A DNA stretch of 64,000 bases, taken from assembly GCA_002422315.1 (NCBI GenBank), contig DIUJ01000068.1, positions 29,834 through 93,833 of the forward strand, given 5' to 3'. The stretch comes from Bacteroidetes bacterium UBA6161. GTDB taxonomy: Bacteria > Bacteroidota > Bacteroidia > NS11-12g > UBA955. Each line of letters starts with the position of its first letter. Within the stretch, counting starts at the first letter, position 1. Below, piece by piece: positions 7,038 through 17,395 of this stretch. The translations under genes were made by a program, and so were the position numbers. The notes under the pieces were generated by a model. It worked only from the letters and a program-made list of their open reading frames with translations. It ran no database searches and was not told the DNA's origin.

Positions 7038-9250
7038 TGATTACATCCATAAACATAAAGAATGTAGCAACCTATGACCCAGTGAATGGGGTTGAAATAG
7101 ATGGTTTAAAAAAAATAAACTTTATCTATGGGGCTAATGGATGTGGTAAAACAACTTTATCAAACTTTTTGCTGTATCCTGGTGATACGAAATTTGCTAA
7201 TTGTGTTTTAAACTGGGAGAATCAAACTCCACTCAATACTTTAGTTTACAACAAAGAGTTTAGAGAACAGAACTTTGGCAAAGGTAAATTGAATGGAGTA
7301 TTTACACTTGGACAGGCTACAAAAGAGGAAATTAAGGTCATTGAAGAAAAAACAGATCAACTAAAAACGATAAAAGATGATGGGCAAAAAAAGCGTGAAA
7401 CACTAAACGTTCAAAAAAAGAAAAGAGAGGATTTAGAAAAAGAATTTACTGAAAGTTGTTGGAAGAAAATCTATAAAAAGTATGATCAAGAATTTAAGGA
7501 AGCCTTTGTTGGTTCAATGAGATCTGGAGAGTTATTCAAAAATAGGTTACTTCAAGAATTTGAGAATAACTCTGCTACTCTAATAACTTTAGAAGAGCTA
7601 AGAGAAAAGGCGAAAACAATTTTTGGAGAAGTTCCACAAAATATATTATCCATAAGCGAAATTAATTATGACAGAATAATTGAAATCGAAGGTAATACAA
7701 TTTGGGCAAAAATTATTGTTGGGAAAGCTGATGTAGATATTGCCAAATTAATTCAAAAATTGAATATAACCGATTGGGTCAACCAAGGAAGAACTTATAT
7801 ACAAGAAGAGGTTGAAACTTGCCCATTTTGCCAACAAAAAACAATTACAGATGATTTCAAAAATCAATTAGAAAGCTTTTTTGATGAAACTTATTTAACA
7901 GATATAAAATCACTTAAAGAATTAAAACAAGAATACAATTCATTGACTCAAAACATTATCAATGAGCTAAACGAAATTGAAACAAACCAAAAGAACTTTA
8001 CAGGCTCTAAATTGAATATAGATAAGTTTTCAGCTTATCTAAAAACATTAATAAGTCAGATTACGACCAATAGTGAATTTTTAAACAACAAATTAAAAGA
8101 ACCAAGCAGAAGTATTGAATTAATATCACTCAACGAACAACTTGACTTGATAAATGATTTAATAAAAATTGCCAATGCAGAAATCAAAAAACACAACGAT
8201 ATAGTACTCAATTTCAATACTGAAAAAAGTACATTGATACAATCAATATGGAAATTCATTATAGAAGAATTTAGAAACGAAATTACAAAGTATAACACTG
8301 ATAAAAACGGGCTAGACTCTGGAATTTTGGCATTACAAACTCAATTAACTACTAAGCTCACTGAACACGGTACGTTAAAAGCTGAAATCCAAAATTTAAG
8401 CAAAAACGTTACAAGTATTCAGCCAACTGTGGATGAAATCAATAGACTTTTGAAATCCTATGGTTTTCTAAACTTTGAAATTGTACCCACAGCGGAAAAT
8501 GGATTTTATCAAATTCAACGTGAAGATGGTGAAATTGCTGAAGACACTCTAAGTGAAGGTGAAATTACGTTTATTACTTTTTTGTATTATTTGCAACGTG
8601 CTAAAGGAGGTGAAACAGAAGAATCGGTTAATGAAGAAAGAATCTTAGTTATTGATGACCCCATTTCTAGTTTAGATAGTAATGTGTTGTTTGTAGTAAG
8701 CACATTGATCAAGGAAATAATCAAAACTGTAAAATCAGAGACGGGAAATATCAAACAGATTATTCTTCTTACCCACAATGTTTATTTTCATAAAGAAGTT
8801 TCTTACGAAGGATTGAACAGAAAAGGTGAGAAATCTCAATTTTGGATTTTACGTAAGAATAACAAAGTTTCTACAGTCCATTATTATGCTGATAAAAATC
8901 CAATTCAATCATCTTATGAACTACTCTGGCGAGAAATCAAGGAATGGGAAAACAATTCAGGTATAACCATTCAAAATACATTAAGAAGAATACTTGAAAA
9001 CTATTTCAGCATTTTGGGAAGTAAACGAGATGATGTTTTAATCAATAAATTTTCAAATCAAGAAGAAAGAGAAATATGCAGGTCTTTATTGAGTTGGGCA
9101 AACGAAGGTTCTCATACGTTACCAGATGATTTGTTTATTGAAGCTCCAGACGGTACGATAACTAAGTATTTAGATGTGTTTAAGAATATTTTTAATCACA
9201 CAGAAAATATTGGTCATTATAATATGATGATGGAATTAGAAAGCGATTGA
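7037..9250 (+). CDS. RloC-like anticodon nuclease (AAA_13 ATPase with zinc-hook motif)
   Basis: 737 residues. Walker A GANGCGKTT lies at about 32-40; Walker B 'ILVIDDPISSLD' at about 535-546 follows an ABC-type 'LSEGE' signature. A long coiled coil between them carries a CPFC motif at Cys262/Cys265, matching the zinc hook of RloC. The C-terminal domain has R-x3-E at about 650-654 (within LRRILENYF) and His693 in 'NEGSHT', corresponding to the PrrC/RloC nuclease triad. The family cleaves tRNA anticodons when a linked type I R-M enzyme is disabled by a phage. Its place inside the hsd operon fits this. Motif positions were counted by hand. Confidence 0.85.
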   Translation: MITSINIKNVATYDPVNGVEIDGLKKINFIYGANGCGKTTLSNFLLYPGDTKFANCVLNWENQTPLNTLVYNKEFREQNFGKGKLNGVFTLGQATKEEIKVIEEKTDQLKTIKDDGQKKRETLNVQKKKREDLEKEFTESCWKKIYKKYDQEFKEAFVGSMRSGELFKNRLLQEFENNSATLITLEELREKAKTIFGEVPQNILSISEINYDRIIEIEGNTIWAKIIVGKADVDIAKLIQKLNITDWVNQGRTYIQEEVETCPFCQQKTITDDFKNQLESFFDETYLTDIKSLKELKQEYNSLTQNIINELNEIETNQKNFTGSKLNIDKFSAYLKTLISQITTNSEFLNNKLKEPSRSIELISLNEQLDLINDLIKIANAEIKKHNDIVLNFNTEKSTLIQSIWKFIIEEFRNEITKYNTDKNGLDSGILALQTQLTTKLTEHGTLKAEIQNLSKNVTSIQPTVDEINRLLKSYGFLNFEIVPTAENGFYQIQREDGEIAEDTLSEGEITFITFLYYLQRAKGGETEESVNEERILVIDDPISSLDSNVLFVVSTLIKEIIKTVKSETGNIKQIILLTHNVYFHKEVSYEGLNRKGEKSQFWILRKNNKVSTVHYYADKNPIQSSYELLWREIKEWENNSGITIQNTLRRILENYFSILGSKRDDVLINKFSNQEEREICRSLLSWANEGSHTLPDDLFIEAPDGTITKYLDVFKNIFNHTENIGHYNMMMELESD

Positions 9251-9287
9251 GCCCAACACAATATTGAATAATTAGAATAAAAGGATT

Positions 9288-10157
9288 ATGAATAACAAAG
9301 ACATGATATTTAACATTTACTACGTGAACTTCCCAAAAGTTTACGAAATAAAAATGATGCTCAACAACATGATTCTTTCTGGACAACAAATAGAGAAAGG
9401 TAAAAGTGTTGAGGGAGAAGCATACTTAAAAACAAAATTGGGCTTCAATATCATGGACATTTTTAAACTTGGTGATGCGGAAGCAGGTGGAAACATTAAG
9501 GGTGCTGGTTCTAAAAAAGTTTTAGAAACCTTTGAAATAAAAACAACTAAATCAGTAATTCTAAACGAAATTGTTGAAAAGAGTAATAAGATTTCGGATT
9601 TAAAAAATATCAAAGAAGGAGAATTGATTCAAATTAATAATGTAAATCTATCGCTTGAAAATGAAGCGGAACTCAGAACAGTAAAATTGTTTACAAGCGG
9701 TTCTTTTAAAGGTCTTTCATTACCAGATACAAATGGTCTTGATATTAACAACCTTTTCAATTCCATGTTTAAAGATTATGCTTATAAAATGAAAGGTTCA
9801 TTAGACGGTTCAGAGGATGATTTGCTTGTGAAAATACCTTTCACTTTTGAGAACGAGTTTGAAAGTTCTTATAGTGTTGACGACCTCTTTATTGGTAAAG
9901 TCTCAATAATAGGTTTATACAAGGGAAAAATAAAAATTGACCAACTCCGTAATTCATTTGAATTTTATAAAGATTTGGGCGAATTAACTCAACTTCAAAA
10001 TACTGGTGTAACAAGTAAAAATGAAGAAATTCAAGACAGCCAGTATAAAAAGGAAGATGTAAAGGATAATTTTTTTGCCAGTTCAAAATTTAGCGATAAA
10101 GAATTCCATTATATAGATCTTTTAGCCATTGTTCAAAATATTAGCATTCCTGAATAA
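9288..10157 (+). CDS. DUF6414-like protein of unknown function
   Basis: 289 residues with no signal peptide, no convincing TM segment and no catalytic motif that I recognise. The layout resembles DUF6414 proteins: an N-terminal 'YYVNFPKVYEIKMMLNNM' segment, a middle rich in Gly/Ala and small residues ('DAEAGGNIKGAGSKK'), then beta-rich repeats and a charged C-terminus. I hold the family call loosely. It lies between the RloC-like gene (37-base gap with an A/G-rich leader) and an AAA ATPase (9-base gap), so it is probably co-transcribed and may be the substrate or effector of that ATPase. Confidence 0.5.
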   Translation: MNNKDMIFNIYYVNFPKVYEIKMMLNNMILSGQQIEKGKSVEGEAYLKTKLGFNIMDIFKLGDAEAGGNIKGAGSKKVLETFEIKTTKSVILNEIVEKSNKISDLKNIKEGELIQINNVNLSLENEAELRTVKLFTSGSFKGLSLPDTNGLDINNLFNSMFKDYAYKMKGSLDGSEDDLLVKIPFTFENEFESSYSVDDLFIGKVSIIGLYKGKIKIDQLRNSFEFYKDLGELTQLQNTGVTSKNEEIQDSQYKKEDVKDNFFASSKFSDKEFHYIDLLAIVQNISIPE

Positions 10158-10166
10158 TATAAAATT

Positions 10167-11366
10167 ATGGAAAAGGAGTTAACATATTTTGAGCGAATAG
10201 ATTTCAACGAGTTCAGAGAGCTAAAAGAATCTGAAGGTTTTCTTATTGAAAGCATTTCAGATTATATAAAAGACAAAAATTTAATCGAACAAATTGATCC
10301 GCTCAATGTAATAATTGATATAACCGCATTATCTGGTTATTCAGCATCAATGCAAGCCTTTTCTGAAGAATTATTAATACCCTTTGACGATTCTATATTA
10401 TTTATTGCTGATATTAAACACGAAGAAACCTTCAACTACGAACTAAGATATTGCTTTACAAAAATTGATTACTGGAAATCTAAAAAAGACAAATCAGACG
10501 ATAAAGTTGAGAATACAAATAAATCAAAAAGTAAGCACAAGAAAATAACTGACCTATCAGAGGATGAGTTAGGGGTCTTCTTTCAAGAATTTAGAAAAAG
10601 TCTTTATGGACATGAAAAATTCAAAGATGATTTTTTTGATTTAACCAAGACTTTTAGGGTTTTCAATGGAATTAGGGAGCATAAAATATTATCACTTTTT
10701 TTACTTGGGGAATCAGGCGTTGGAAAAACGGAAGTTGCTAACTCTATTTACAAATGCTTGGGCGGAATGAAGAAACTTGCTAAAGTTAATTTCGGGAATT
10801 ACAGTAGTGAGTTTTCATTAAGTTCACTTATAGGAAGTGCGCGAGGGTATATCGGAAGTGATGATGGAGAAATATTTATCAGAGTTAGAGATACTGATAT
10901 AGGAGTAATATTAATTGATGAATTTGAGAAGTCAAATGCAACTCTTTTTAACTACTTTTTAGATGTATTGGAAAGCGGTAAACTAGTCAGCTCTTTAGCT
11001 GAAGAAATTGACTTAGATGGCTTCATAATAGTTTTCACTTCAAATATTAGCAAAGAGGACTTTTCAAATAAGATTTCTCCAGAGCTAAGATCAAGGTTCG
11101 ACTACAAATGTCAATTTACCTTACTCTATAATGAGGACAAGAAAAAATATGTTGAATTTAGGGTGAATAGTATTGTTAGAAAGGTAAATGAGAAATATAA
11201 AATACAATTAGAAGAGAACTTACATGAACGTTTTTTAACTCAAATCAATGTTTCTGATTACAATAACATGAGAGATTTAAATAAAAAAATCAAAACAGTA
11301 TTTGTTGATTATGTTACAAGCGAGAAATTAGCATTGCATGAACTCGAAAAAGAAATAAGCGAATAA
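10167..11366 (+). CDS. ClpB-D2-like AAA+ ATPase inside the hsd operon
   Basis: 399 residues. The first ~130 are a non-conserved helical region with a Lys-rich linker (residues 104-127). An AAA_2 (Clp/HSP100 second-domain type) module follows: Walker A GESGVGKT at about 181-188, 'SSLIGSARGYIGSDDGE' in the pore-loop region, Walker B ILIDEFEK near 250 and an arginine finger in 'SPELRSRFD' near 310. It has one AAA domain only, with no Clp N-domain and no visible protease-docking loop. It could unfold or load the preceding DUF6414-like protein. The stop overlaps hsdR by one base. Neither protein is a standard type I R-M component, so they look like inserted cargo. Confidence 0.75.
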   Translation: MEKELTYFERIDFNEFRELKESEGFLIESISDYIKDKNLIEQIDPLNVIIDITALSGYSASMQAFSEELLIPFDDSILFIADIKHEETFNYELRYCFTKIDYWKSKKDKSDDKVENTNKSKSKHKKITDLSEDELGVFFQEFRKSLYGHEKFKDDFFDLTKTFRVFNGIREHKILSLFLLGESGVGKTEVANSIYKCLGGMKKLAKVNFGNYSSEFSLSSLIGSARGYIGSDDGEIFIRVRDTDIGVILIDEFEKSNATLFNYFLDVLESGKLVSSLAEEIDLDGFIIVFTSNISKEDFSNKISPELRSRFDYKCQFTLLYNEDKKKYVEFRVNSIVRKVNEKYKIQLEENLHERFLTQINVSDYNNMRDLNKKIKTVFVDYVTSEKLALHELEKEISE

Positions 11367-14300
11367 TGAAATTCACAGAAGAAAAATTAGAAAAGGCATT
11401 TGCTGAGTTACTGGGACAAGAAGGATTTCCGCACTACACAGGCATTACAATTTCTCGTAATCCAGATGAAGTATTGATTGAAGAAGATTTACAAAACTTC
11501 TTATTGTCGCAATATGCCCATCAAGGTATCACGATCAATGAAACCAAATCGATTATTCTTCAACTCAAATCCCTTTCTGCTACTGATTTATACGAAAGCA
11601 ACAAAACCTTTCTTAACATGCTTTCTGACGGTTTTATTTTGAAAAGAGAAGACCGCAACCAAAAAGACATTTACATACAATTAATTGATTATACAGGATT
11701 AAACAAACACCGTCAACCTGACGAAGAACAATTAATTTCAGTAGTAGCAGAAGGCAAAGGGGAATACGGAAAAGACAATAACATTTACAAATTTGTTAAT
11801 CAACTAGAAATTGTTGGAACGGAAAAACGTATTCCTGATGGCATTGTGTACATCAATGGTTTGCCTTTGGTGGTGTTTGAGTTTAAAAGTGCCATACGTG
11901 AAGAAGCTGCCATTTTTGATGCATTCAAACAATTAACGGTTCGTTACCGCAGAGATATTCCCGAACTGTTTAAATACAACGCTTTTTGTGTGATAAGTGA
12001 TGGCGTAAACAACAAAGCAGGTTCTTTTTTTGCTCCCTATGAGTTTTTCTACGCTTGGCGTAGAGTAGCAGGTTTGGCAAAAGATGTGGACGGTATAGAC
12101 AGTATGTTTACCCTTATTCAAGGTATGTTTGATAAAAACCGTTTACGTGATATTATCCGAAACTTCATTTACATACCCGACAGCTCAAAGAAAAACGAAA
12201 AAATTGTGTGTCGCTATCCACAATATTATGCAGCAAGAGCCTTGTATGAGAATATAAAACATACACAAAAACCTGAAGGAGACGGTAAAGGAGGAACTTA
12301 CTTTGGTGCCACAGGTTGCGGAAAAAGTTTTACCATGCTTTACCTCACACGTTTGTTAATGAAAAGCGAATACTTTGAAAGCCCAACCATAGTTTTAATA
12401 ACAGATAGAACAGACCTTGACGACCAACTTTCGGGGCAATTCACCAATGCCAAAAACTTTATTGGAGATAGTACAATCATAAGTGTAGAAAGTAGAGCGC
12501 ATTTAAGAGAATTGGTACAAGGCAGACAAAGTGGCGGGGTTTTCCTTACAACGATTCATAAGTTTACAGAAGATACCGAATTACTTACCGAAAGAACCAA
12601 CGTAATTTGTATTTCAGATGAGGCACACAGAAGCCAAACCAACCTTGACCAAAAAGTAAAAGTCACCGAAAAAGGTGTTACCAAATCTTATGGTTTTGCC
12701 AAATATTTACACGATTCTTTACCCAACGCAACCTTTGTTGGTTTCACAGGAACACCAATAGACGCAACCCTTGATGTATTTGGTAAAGTGGTAGATGCTT
12801 ATACTATGACAGAGTCCGTAAAAGATGAAATTACTGTTCGGATAGTTTATGAAGGTCGTGCAGCAAAAGTGGCGTTAAAAAACAGTGAATTAGAGAAAAT
12901 CGAAAAATATTACGAAGAAGCAGCAGAATTAGGAGCAAACGATTATCAAATAGACAAAAGTAAACTCGAAACAGCCAATATGTACACGATTTTGGGTGAC
13001 CCTGACCGTTTACGTGCCGTAGCAGAAGATTTTGTGAACCATTATGAAAAGCGAATTTCAGAAGGAGCAACTGTAAAAGGAAAAGCACTATTTGTAAGCA
13101 GTAGTCGTGAAATCGCTTATGAATTGTACAAAAATATAATAGCATTGAGACCTGAATGGGCTGAAATTAGAGAAGCAGAAGAAGGTATTGAATTAACCGA
13201 TAAAGATAAAAGGGAATTAAAACCGATTGAGCGTGTAAAAATGGTAATGACCAGAGGAAAAGACGACCCAAAAGAACTTTGGGATATGTTAGGCACTTCT
13301 GACGACCGAAAAGAACTCGACCGCCAATTTAAAAATCCGAAATCGAATTTCAAAATAGCCATTGTAGTAGATATGTGGCTCACTGGTTTTGATGTACCTT
13401 TCTTAGATAGCATATACATTGATAAACCGATACAACAACACAATTTAATTCAAACCATTTCAAGAGTAAACCGAAAATTTGAAGGCAAAAACAAAGGTTT
13501 GGTAGTGGATTATATCGGCATCAAAAAACAAATGAATTTGGCACTTGCCAAATACAACAAAGGTGACGAAGACAACTTTGAAGACATTACACAATCTTTA
13601 GTAGTAGTTAAGGACCATTTGGATTTATTAGCCAAATTGATGCACACATTTGACAATACAAAGTATTTCAAAGGAAGTACCATAGAACAATTAAACACCT
13701 TAAACCTTAGTGCTGAATTTGTGCAAAAAACCAAAGATTCAGAAACCCGTTTTATGGGCTTAGTAAAGCGACTAAAAGCCGCTTATGATATTTGTGCAGG
13801 AAGTGAAAAACTAACCCAAGCAGAAAGAGACTACACACATTTCTATTTGGCTATTCGTTCCATTATTTTCAAATTAACCAAAGGTAATGCACCCGACACG
13901 GCACAAATGAACGCAAGAGTTCGGGAAATGATAAAAGAAGCCTTAGAAAGTGATGGTGTGGAAGAAATATTCAAACTTGGAGACGAAAACGAAACCGAAC
14001 AAGATATTTTTGATGAAGATTATTTAGCCAAAATCAACAAAATCAAATTACCCAACACAAAAATCAAATTACTTCAACAGCTATTGGCGAAAGTAATTGG
14101 AGAAATCAAAAAGGTAAACAAAGTAAAAGGAATTGATTTTTCAAAAAAGATGCAAGCCTTAGTTGAACGCTACAACCAGCGAGATGAGAATGATATACTC
14201 AGAAGCGAAGTATATGAGGAAATGGCAGATGCCTTAACTGAATTAATCTGGGAGGTTCACAAAGAATTTTCAGCAGGAGACGCATTAGGAATTGACTTTG

Positions 14301-14578
14301 AAGAAAAGGCCTTTTATGACATTCTAAAAGAACTTTGTATCAAATACGACTTCAATTACCCAGACGACAAAATGATTGAATTGGCAAAAGCCGTGAAAGA
14401 CTTAGTAGATGGTCAAGCCAAATTCCCTGATTGGAACAAACGTGACGACATCAAATCAGCTTTGAAAGTTGGACTCATTCTCTTGCTTGACGAATTTGGC
14501 TATCCACCTGTAGAGAGAGACGAAGTATATGTGGAGATTTTTGAACAAGCAGAAAATTTTAAAAAGAATAGGGGGTAG
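11366..14578 (+). CDS. Type I restriction endonuclease subunit HsdR
   Basis: 1070 residues, full length. The N-terminal nuclease domain has a PD-(D/E)xK site: 'RIPDGIVYINGLPLVVFEFK' at about 155-174. The SF2 translocase follows with Walker A GATGCGKS at about 314-321, 'LITDRTDLDDQ', DEAH at about 418-421 ('ISDEAHRSQ') and motif VI 'QTISRVNRKF'. The C-terminal helical domain binds HsdM. The enzyme pumps DNA past the HsdMS complex and cuts when blocked. It is the last core gene of the operon. The hsd order M-S-R, with three unrelated genes between S and R, is noteworthy. Confidence 0.95.
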   Translation: MKFTEEKLEKAFAELLGQEGFPHYTGITISRNPDEVLIEEDLQNFLLSQYAHQGITINETKSIILQLKSLSATDLYESNKTFLNMLSDGFILKREDRNQKDIYIQLIDYTGLNKHRQPDEEQLISVVAEGKGEYGKDNNIYKFVNQLEIVGTEKRIPDGIVYINGLPLVVFEFKSAIREEAAIFDAFKQLTVRYRRDIPELFKYNAFCVISDGVNNKAGSFFAPYEFFYAWRRVAGLAKDVDGIDSMFTLIQGMFDKNRLRDIIRNFIYIPDSSKKNEKIVCRYPQYYAARALYENIKHTQKPEGDGKGGTYFGATGCGKSFTMLYLTRLLMKSEYFESPTIVLITDRTDLDDQLSGQFTNAKNFIGDSTIISVESRAHLRELVQGRQSGGVFLTTIHKFTEDTELLTERTNVICISDEAHRSQTNLDQKVKVTEKGVTKSYGFAKYLHDSLPNATFVGFTGTPIDATLDVFGKVVDAYTMTESVKDEITVRIVYEGRAAKVALKNSELEKIEKYYEEAAELGANDYQIDKSKLETANMYTILGDPDRLRAVAEDFVNHYEKRISEGATVKGKALFVSSSREIAYELYKNIIALRPEWAEIREAEEGIELTDKDKRELKPIERVKMVMTRGKDDPKELWDMLGTSDDRKELDRQFKNPKSNFKIAIVVDMWLTGFDVPFLDSIYIDKPIQQHNLIQTISRVNRKFEGKNKGLVVDYIGIKKQMNLALAKYNKGDEDNFEDITQSLVVVKDHLDLLAKLMHTFDNTKYFKGSTIEQLNTLNLSAEFVQKTKDSETRFMGLVKRLKAAYDICAGSEKLTQAERDYTHFYLAIRSIIFKLTKGNAPDTAQMNARVREMIKEALESDGVEEIFKLGDENETEQDIFDEDYLAKINKIKLPNTKIKLLQQLLAKVIGEIKKVNKVKGIDFSKKMQALVERYNQRDENDILRSEVYEEMADALTELIWEVHKEFSAGDALGIDFEEKAFYDILKELCIKYDFNYPDDKMIELAKAVKDLVDGQAKFPDWNKRDDIKSALKVGLILLLDEFGYPPVERDEVYVEIFEQAENFKKNRG

Positions 14579-14579
14579 T

Positions 14580-14945
14580 ATGGAAGAAATAGAAAAGAGT
14601 GAAAGCAATAAGTTAATCATTATAGGAAATGGTTTTGACTTGTCGTTAAGAATTAAAACAAGTTATAAAGACTTTTTACTTTGGTTGTTGCAGAAGTATA
14701 TAAAGAAGACTTATGAAAAGAAGCATGCAACTCATCCAAAATATAAGATAATTAATCAATTGTCTAAAGAAGAAGAAAGATTAAAAGTGAACCTCCTTTC
14801 AGAAAACGGAGCTAAAACAGTATTAGTGCAGATGGGAAACCACAATGAAATGACAACACTGCCTCAATCAATATTAGGTAAGACAGATGTTCCATTTTAT
14901 GGGAATAGTCAAATGTTGTTACAGAAATCGGTGTTGGGAGAGTAA
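14580..14945 (+). pseudogene. Truncated AbiH-family abortive-infection gene
   Basis: 121 codons from the ATG at 14580, just after hsdR and preceded by GGGGG. The N-terminus matches the AbiH start: 'KLIIIGNGFDLSLRIKTSYK' then 'DFLLWLLQKY'. AbiH proteins usually exceed 300 residues. Here the frame ends after a short unrelated-looking tail ('GNHNEMTTLPQSIL'), 12 bases before the next gene. I read it as a 5' fragment left by a deletion or replacement when the downstream protease gene arrived. A functional mini-AbiH cannot be excluded. Confidence 0.65.
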
Positions 14946-14956
14946 AAATTTGAAGT

Positions 14957-17392
14957 ATGGCAAAGAAAAAACATTTAAAATTATTAAGTGATAAACAACT
15001 TGAAGAAGTTGCCAAAATAGAGTTTAAATATGGGTTTGGTGGTAATGAAGACGATGAAGAAGAAAATACACAACCTAATTATTATAGACAAGCATCCAAT
15101 CTTCGTGTAAGTATCGAAAACTTTTCAATTGAACAAGAGCAAAAATATGCTCGGAAGGATAGAAGTCTTGAAATACCTGCGGATGTTGATTATATTCAAA
15201 TTAACTTTGTGTCACAATTCGTAATTAGTAAATACTTTAATGAATATTACAAGAAATTTGGACTTGAAGCAATAAATTTTTCCAATTTCGGGAAAACGGG
15301 TCTATTTGCAATTATCGAAAGAGATTTATTTCAGACATATCTTAATGAAATAAATAACTTTATTCAATTTGGGCTCAACCTTAATCCAGAGAGCAAATAC
15401 GATAATTATGTTACTTATGTCAATGGTTTCAAGCTGTTAACAGCTAAAGACATTATACGCTTTAAAGTAGATGAAATCGGCAAAGTAGTTTGTCTCTCAT
15501 TAGTTGAATTGCCCTTAGACTTAAAGTTACAATCACTCTTAATTGATTCATTAATTGCTTTTCTTGAAAGTAAAAATATATCATATTATTTTGACAAAAC
15601 TGTAAACAGGATTGAACTATTAGATATACCCTTTGAGCAAGTACAGTTGATTGCGGAGAATTTCGACATCATCCAAAATGCCACCTGCTCTTTATCAACC
15701 ATAGTAAGGCCATCTGAATTCAACTTTGTTAAAAGAGAATACGGTTTCAATATTTCAAATGCAGATGAAAATTTGCCAGTGATCGGAATTATTGATACAG
15801 GTATTAGTATGGATACACCCCTTAAATCCATTACAATTCAAGATGCCTCATTTAGTTTGGAAGGCAATCCTTTAATAGATGTTTCAGGCTATAAAAGAGA
15901 AGGTCACGGCACAGCAGTAGCGGCATTGGCTGCTTTAGGAAGGCTTAATCATTTAAATAAGTTTCAAGGTGAAATAAGAGCAGATGCAAAACTTCTATCA
16001 ATAAAATTGTTCGAAAGTGGCAATGGCTATTTATCCGAAACCCAAGTGGTAAAAATGCTGTATGATGCGAAAAGTAAGTACCCTCATATAAAGTTGTTCG
16101 TCTTAACTACTTGTTATGATAAGTTCAAAGCTAAAAACGAACCCTTTAGTTCTTACACTTATGAGTTAGACAAATTTGCTCATTCAACAGATAGTTTAAT
16201 ATTTATTTGCACTGCAAACAATAGAAATGCTATAAATGAGAATACTGATTATGACTTGGCTTATTTCAATTCAGTACACACCAATCTTTCAACGCCAGCG
16301 GATAGTCTTAATAACGTTACTGTTGGTGCAGCCGCAGAGAATTTAAACGGTGATACTTTTTATGGTATATCAAGTGGCAGAGAATACCCAACCCTATACT
16401 CACGAAAAGGGCATATAGACTTGGCAGCTGTTTTTCCTCGCAATAAGTCCAATAAAAATTATTTCAAACCAGATGTAATTGATTGCGGTGGCGATTTAGG
16501 TTTTTACAATCCTTCAGCTATTGATTACATTGATAATTCTGCGATGGCTGTTTTATCAGCACGCCCGGAATTGGGCTACATTTTAGAAACTGGCACAAGC
16601 TTGTCAGCTCCTTTAACCGCAAATTTAGCTGCAAAAATTTTAAAAGAATATCCTCATATAAATGCTCAAACAGTTAAAGCACTTATTATAAATGGTGCAT
16701 CTTTAAATAATATTCAATTTCCAAAACAGGTTAGTCATTTACTTAATGTTACAGCCGGTAACGGTTTTGTTGATGTTGAAGAAAGTTTGTTTTCCAATGA
16801 AAATAGAGCCACATTGATTTTGGAAGATGAGATTTCCAATACTGATCTAAAGATTTACCCAATAAACTTCCCTAAGTATTTAGTTGAACATGATTTAGGT
16901 CGTAAGAAAGGATTGGTAAAAATTACTGCAACATTGTGTTTTAGTTTCGAACCAATATTAAATAACCAACTATCATACAATCCTATTCATATGGCATTTA
17001 GTTTTTTCAAGAACCATAGTGCTGATGAAATTAATGCGAAAAATGATGATTTTAATTCGAAACTAAGGTCTTCACTATCTTGGTCACAAAACGGTAGAAA
17101 CGTTTCCAAACCAATTCCGTTTTCTAATTCTCAGAAAATCAATTTTACTATTGATTTGAACCATTTAGTTACAGAAAATCAAGTGTTGAAATTAGCCGTT
17201 CATTGCAAGGTTTCAACTCAAATTGTTGGTGGTTTACCAGCAGGTTATCCAAAGCAATTTCCATTTTCAATGGCTATAACTATAGAAGAAAATACTAAAA
17301 AGAAATCAGGCAAACTTTATGATGAACTGCGTGCAATAAACAACTTAGAAGTAATTAGTGATATTGAACTGGACAGTTCTATTGATGTATAA
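14957..17392 (+). CDS. Intracellular subtilase (S8), IetS-like defence protease
   Basis: 811 residues, no signal peptide, so probably cytoplasmic. An acidic, helical N-terminal region of about 260 residues precedes the S8 domain. The catalytic triad is visible: Asp280 (IGIIDTGIS), His317 (GHGTAVA) and Ser548 (GTSLSAP). A beta-rich C-terminal region follows. Subtilases paired with a small AAA ATPase occur on plasmids and in the reported antiviral system IetAS. Here the ATPase gene is convergent, its stop lying a few bases beyond this one, instead of forming the usual operon. Lack of a prodomain-like start and the acidic N-terminus suggest regulation by the ATPase. Confidence 0.8.
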   Translation: MAKKKHLKLLSDKQLEEVAKIEFKYGFGGNEDDEEENTQPNYYRQASNLRVSIENFSIEQEQKYARKDRSLEIPADVDYIQINFVSQFVISKYFNEYYKKFGLEAINFSNFGKTGLFAIIERDLFQTYLNEINNFIQFGLNLNPESKYDNYVTYVNGFKLLTAKDIIRFKVDEIGKVVCLSLVELPLDLKLQSLLIDSLIAFLESKNISYYFDKTVNRIELLDIPFEQVQLIAENFDIIQNATCSLSTIVRPSEFNFVKREYGFNISNADENLPVIGIIDTGISMDTPLKSITIQDASFSLEGNPLIDVSGYKREGHGTAVAALAALGRLNHLNKFQGEIRADAKLLSIKLFESGNGYLSETQVVKMLYDAKSKYPHIKLFVLTTCYDKFKAKNEPFSSYTYELDKFAHSTDSLIFICTANNRNAINENTDYDLAYFNSVHTNLSTPADSLNNVTVGAAAENLNGDTFYGISSGREYPTLYSRKGHIDLAAVFPRNKSNKNYFKPDVIDCGGDLGFYNPSAIDYIDNSAMAVLSARPELGYILETGTSLSAPLTANLAAKILKEYPHINAQTVKALIINGASLNNIQFPKQVSHLLNVTAGNGFVDVEESLFSNENRATLILEDEISNTDLKIYPINFPKYLVEHDLGRKKGLVKITATLCFSFEPILNNQLSYNPIHMAFSFFKNHSADEINAKNDDFNSKLRSSLSWSQNGRNVSKPIPFSNSQKINFTIDLNHLVTENQVLKLAVHCKVSTQIVGGLPAGYPKQFPFSMAITIEENTKKKSGKLYDELRAINNLEVISDIELDSSIDV

Positions 17393-17395
17393 ATC

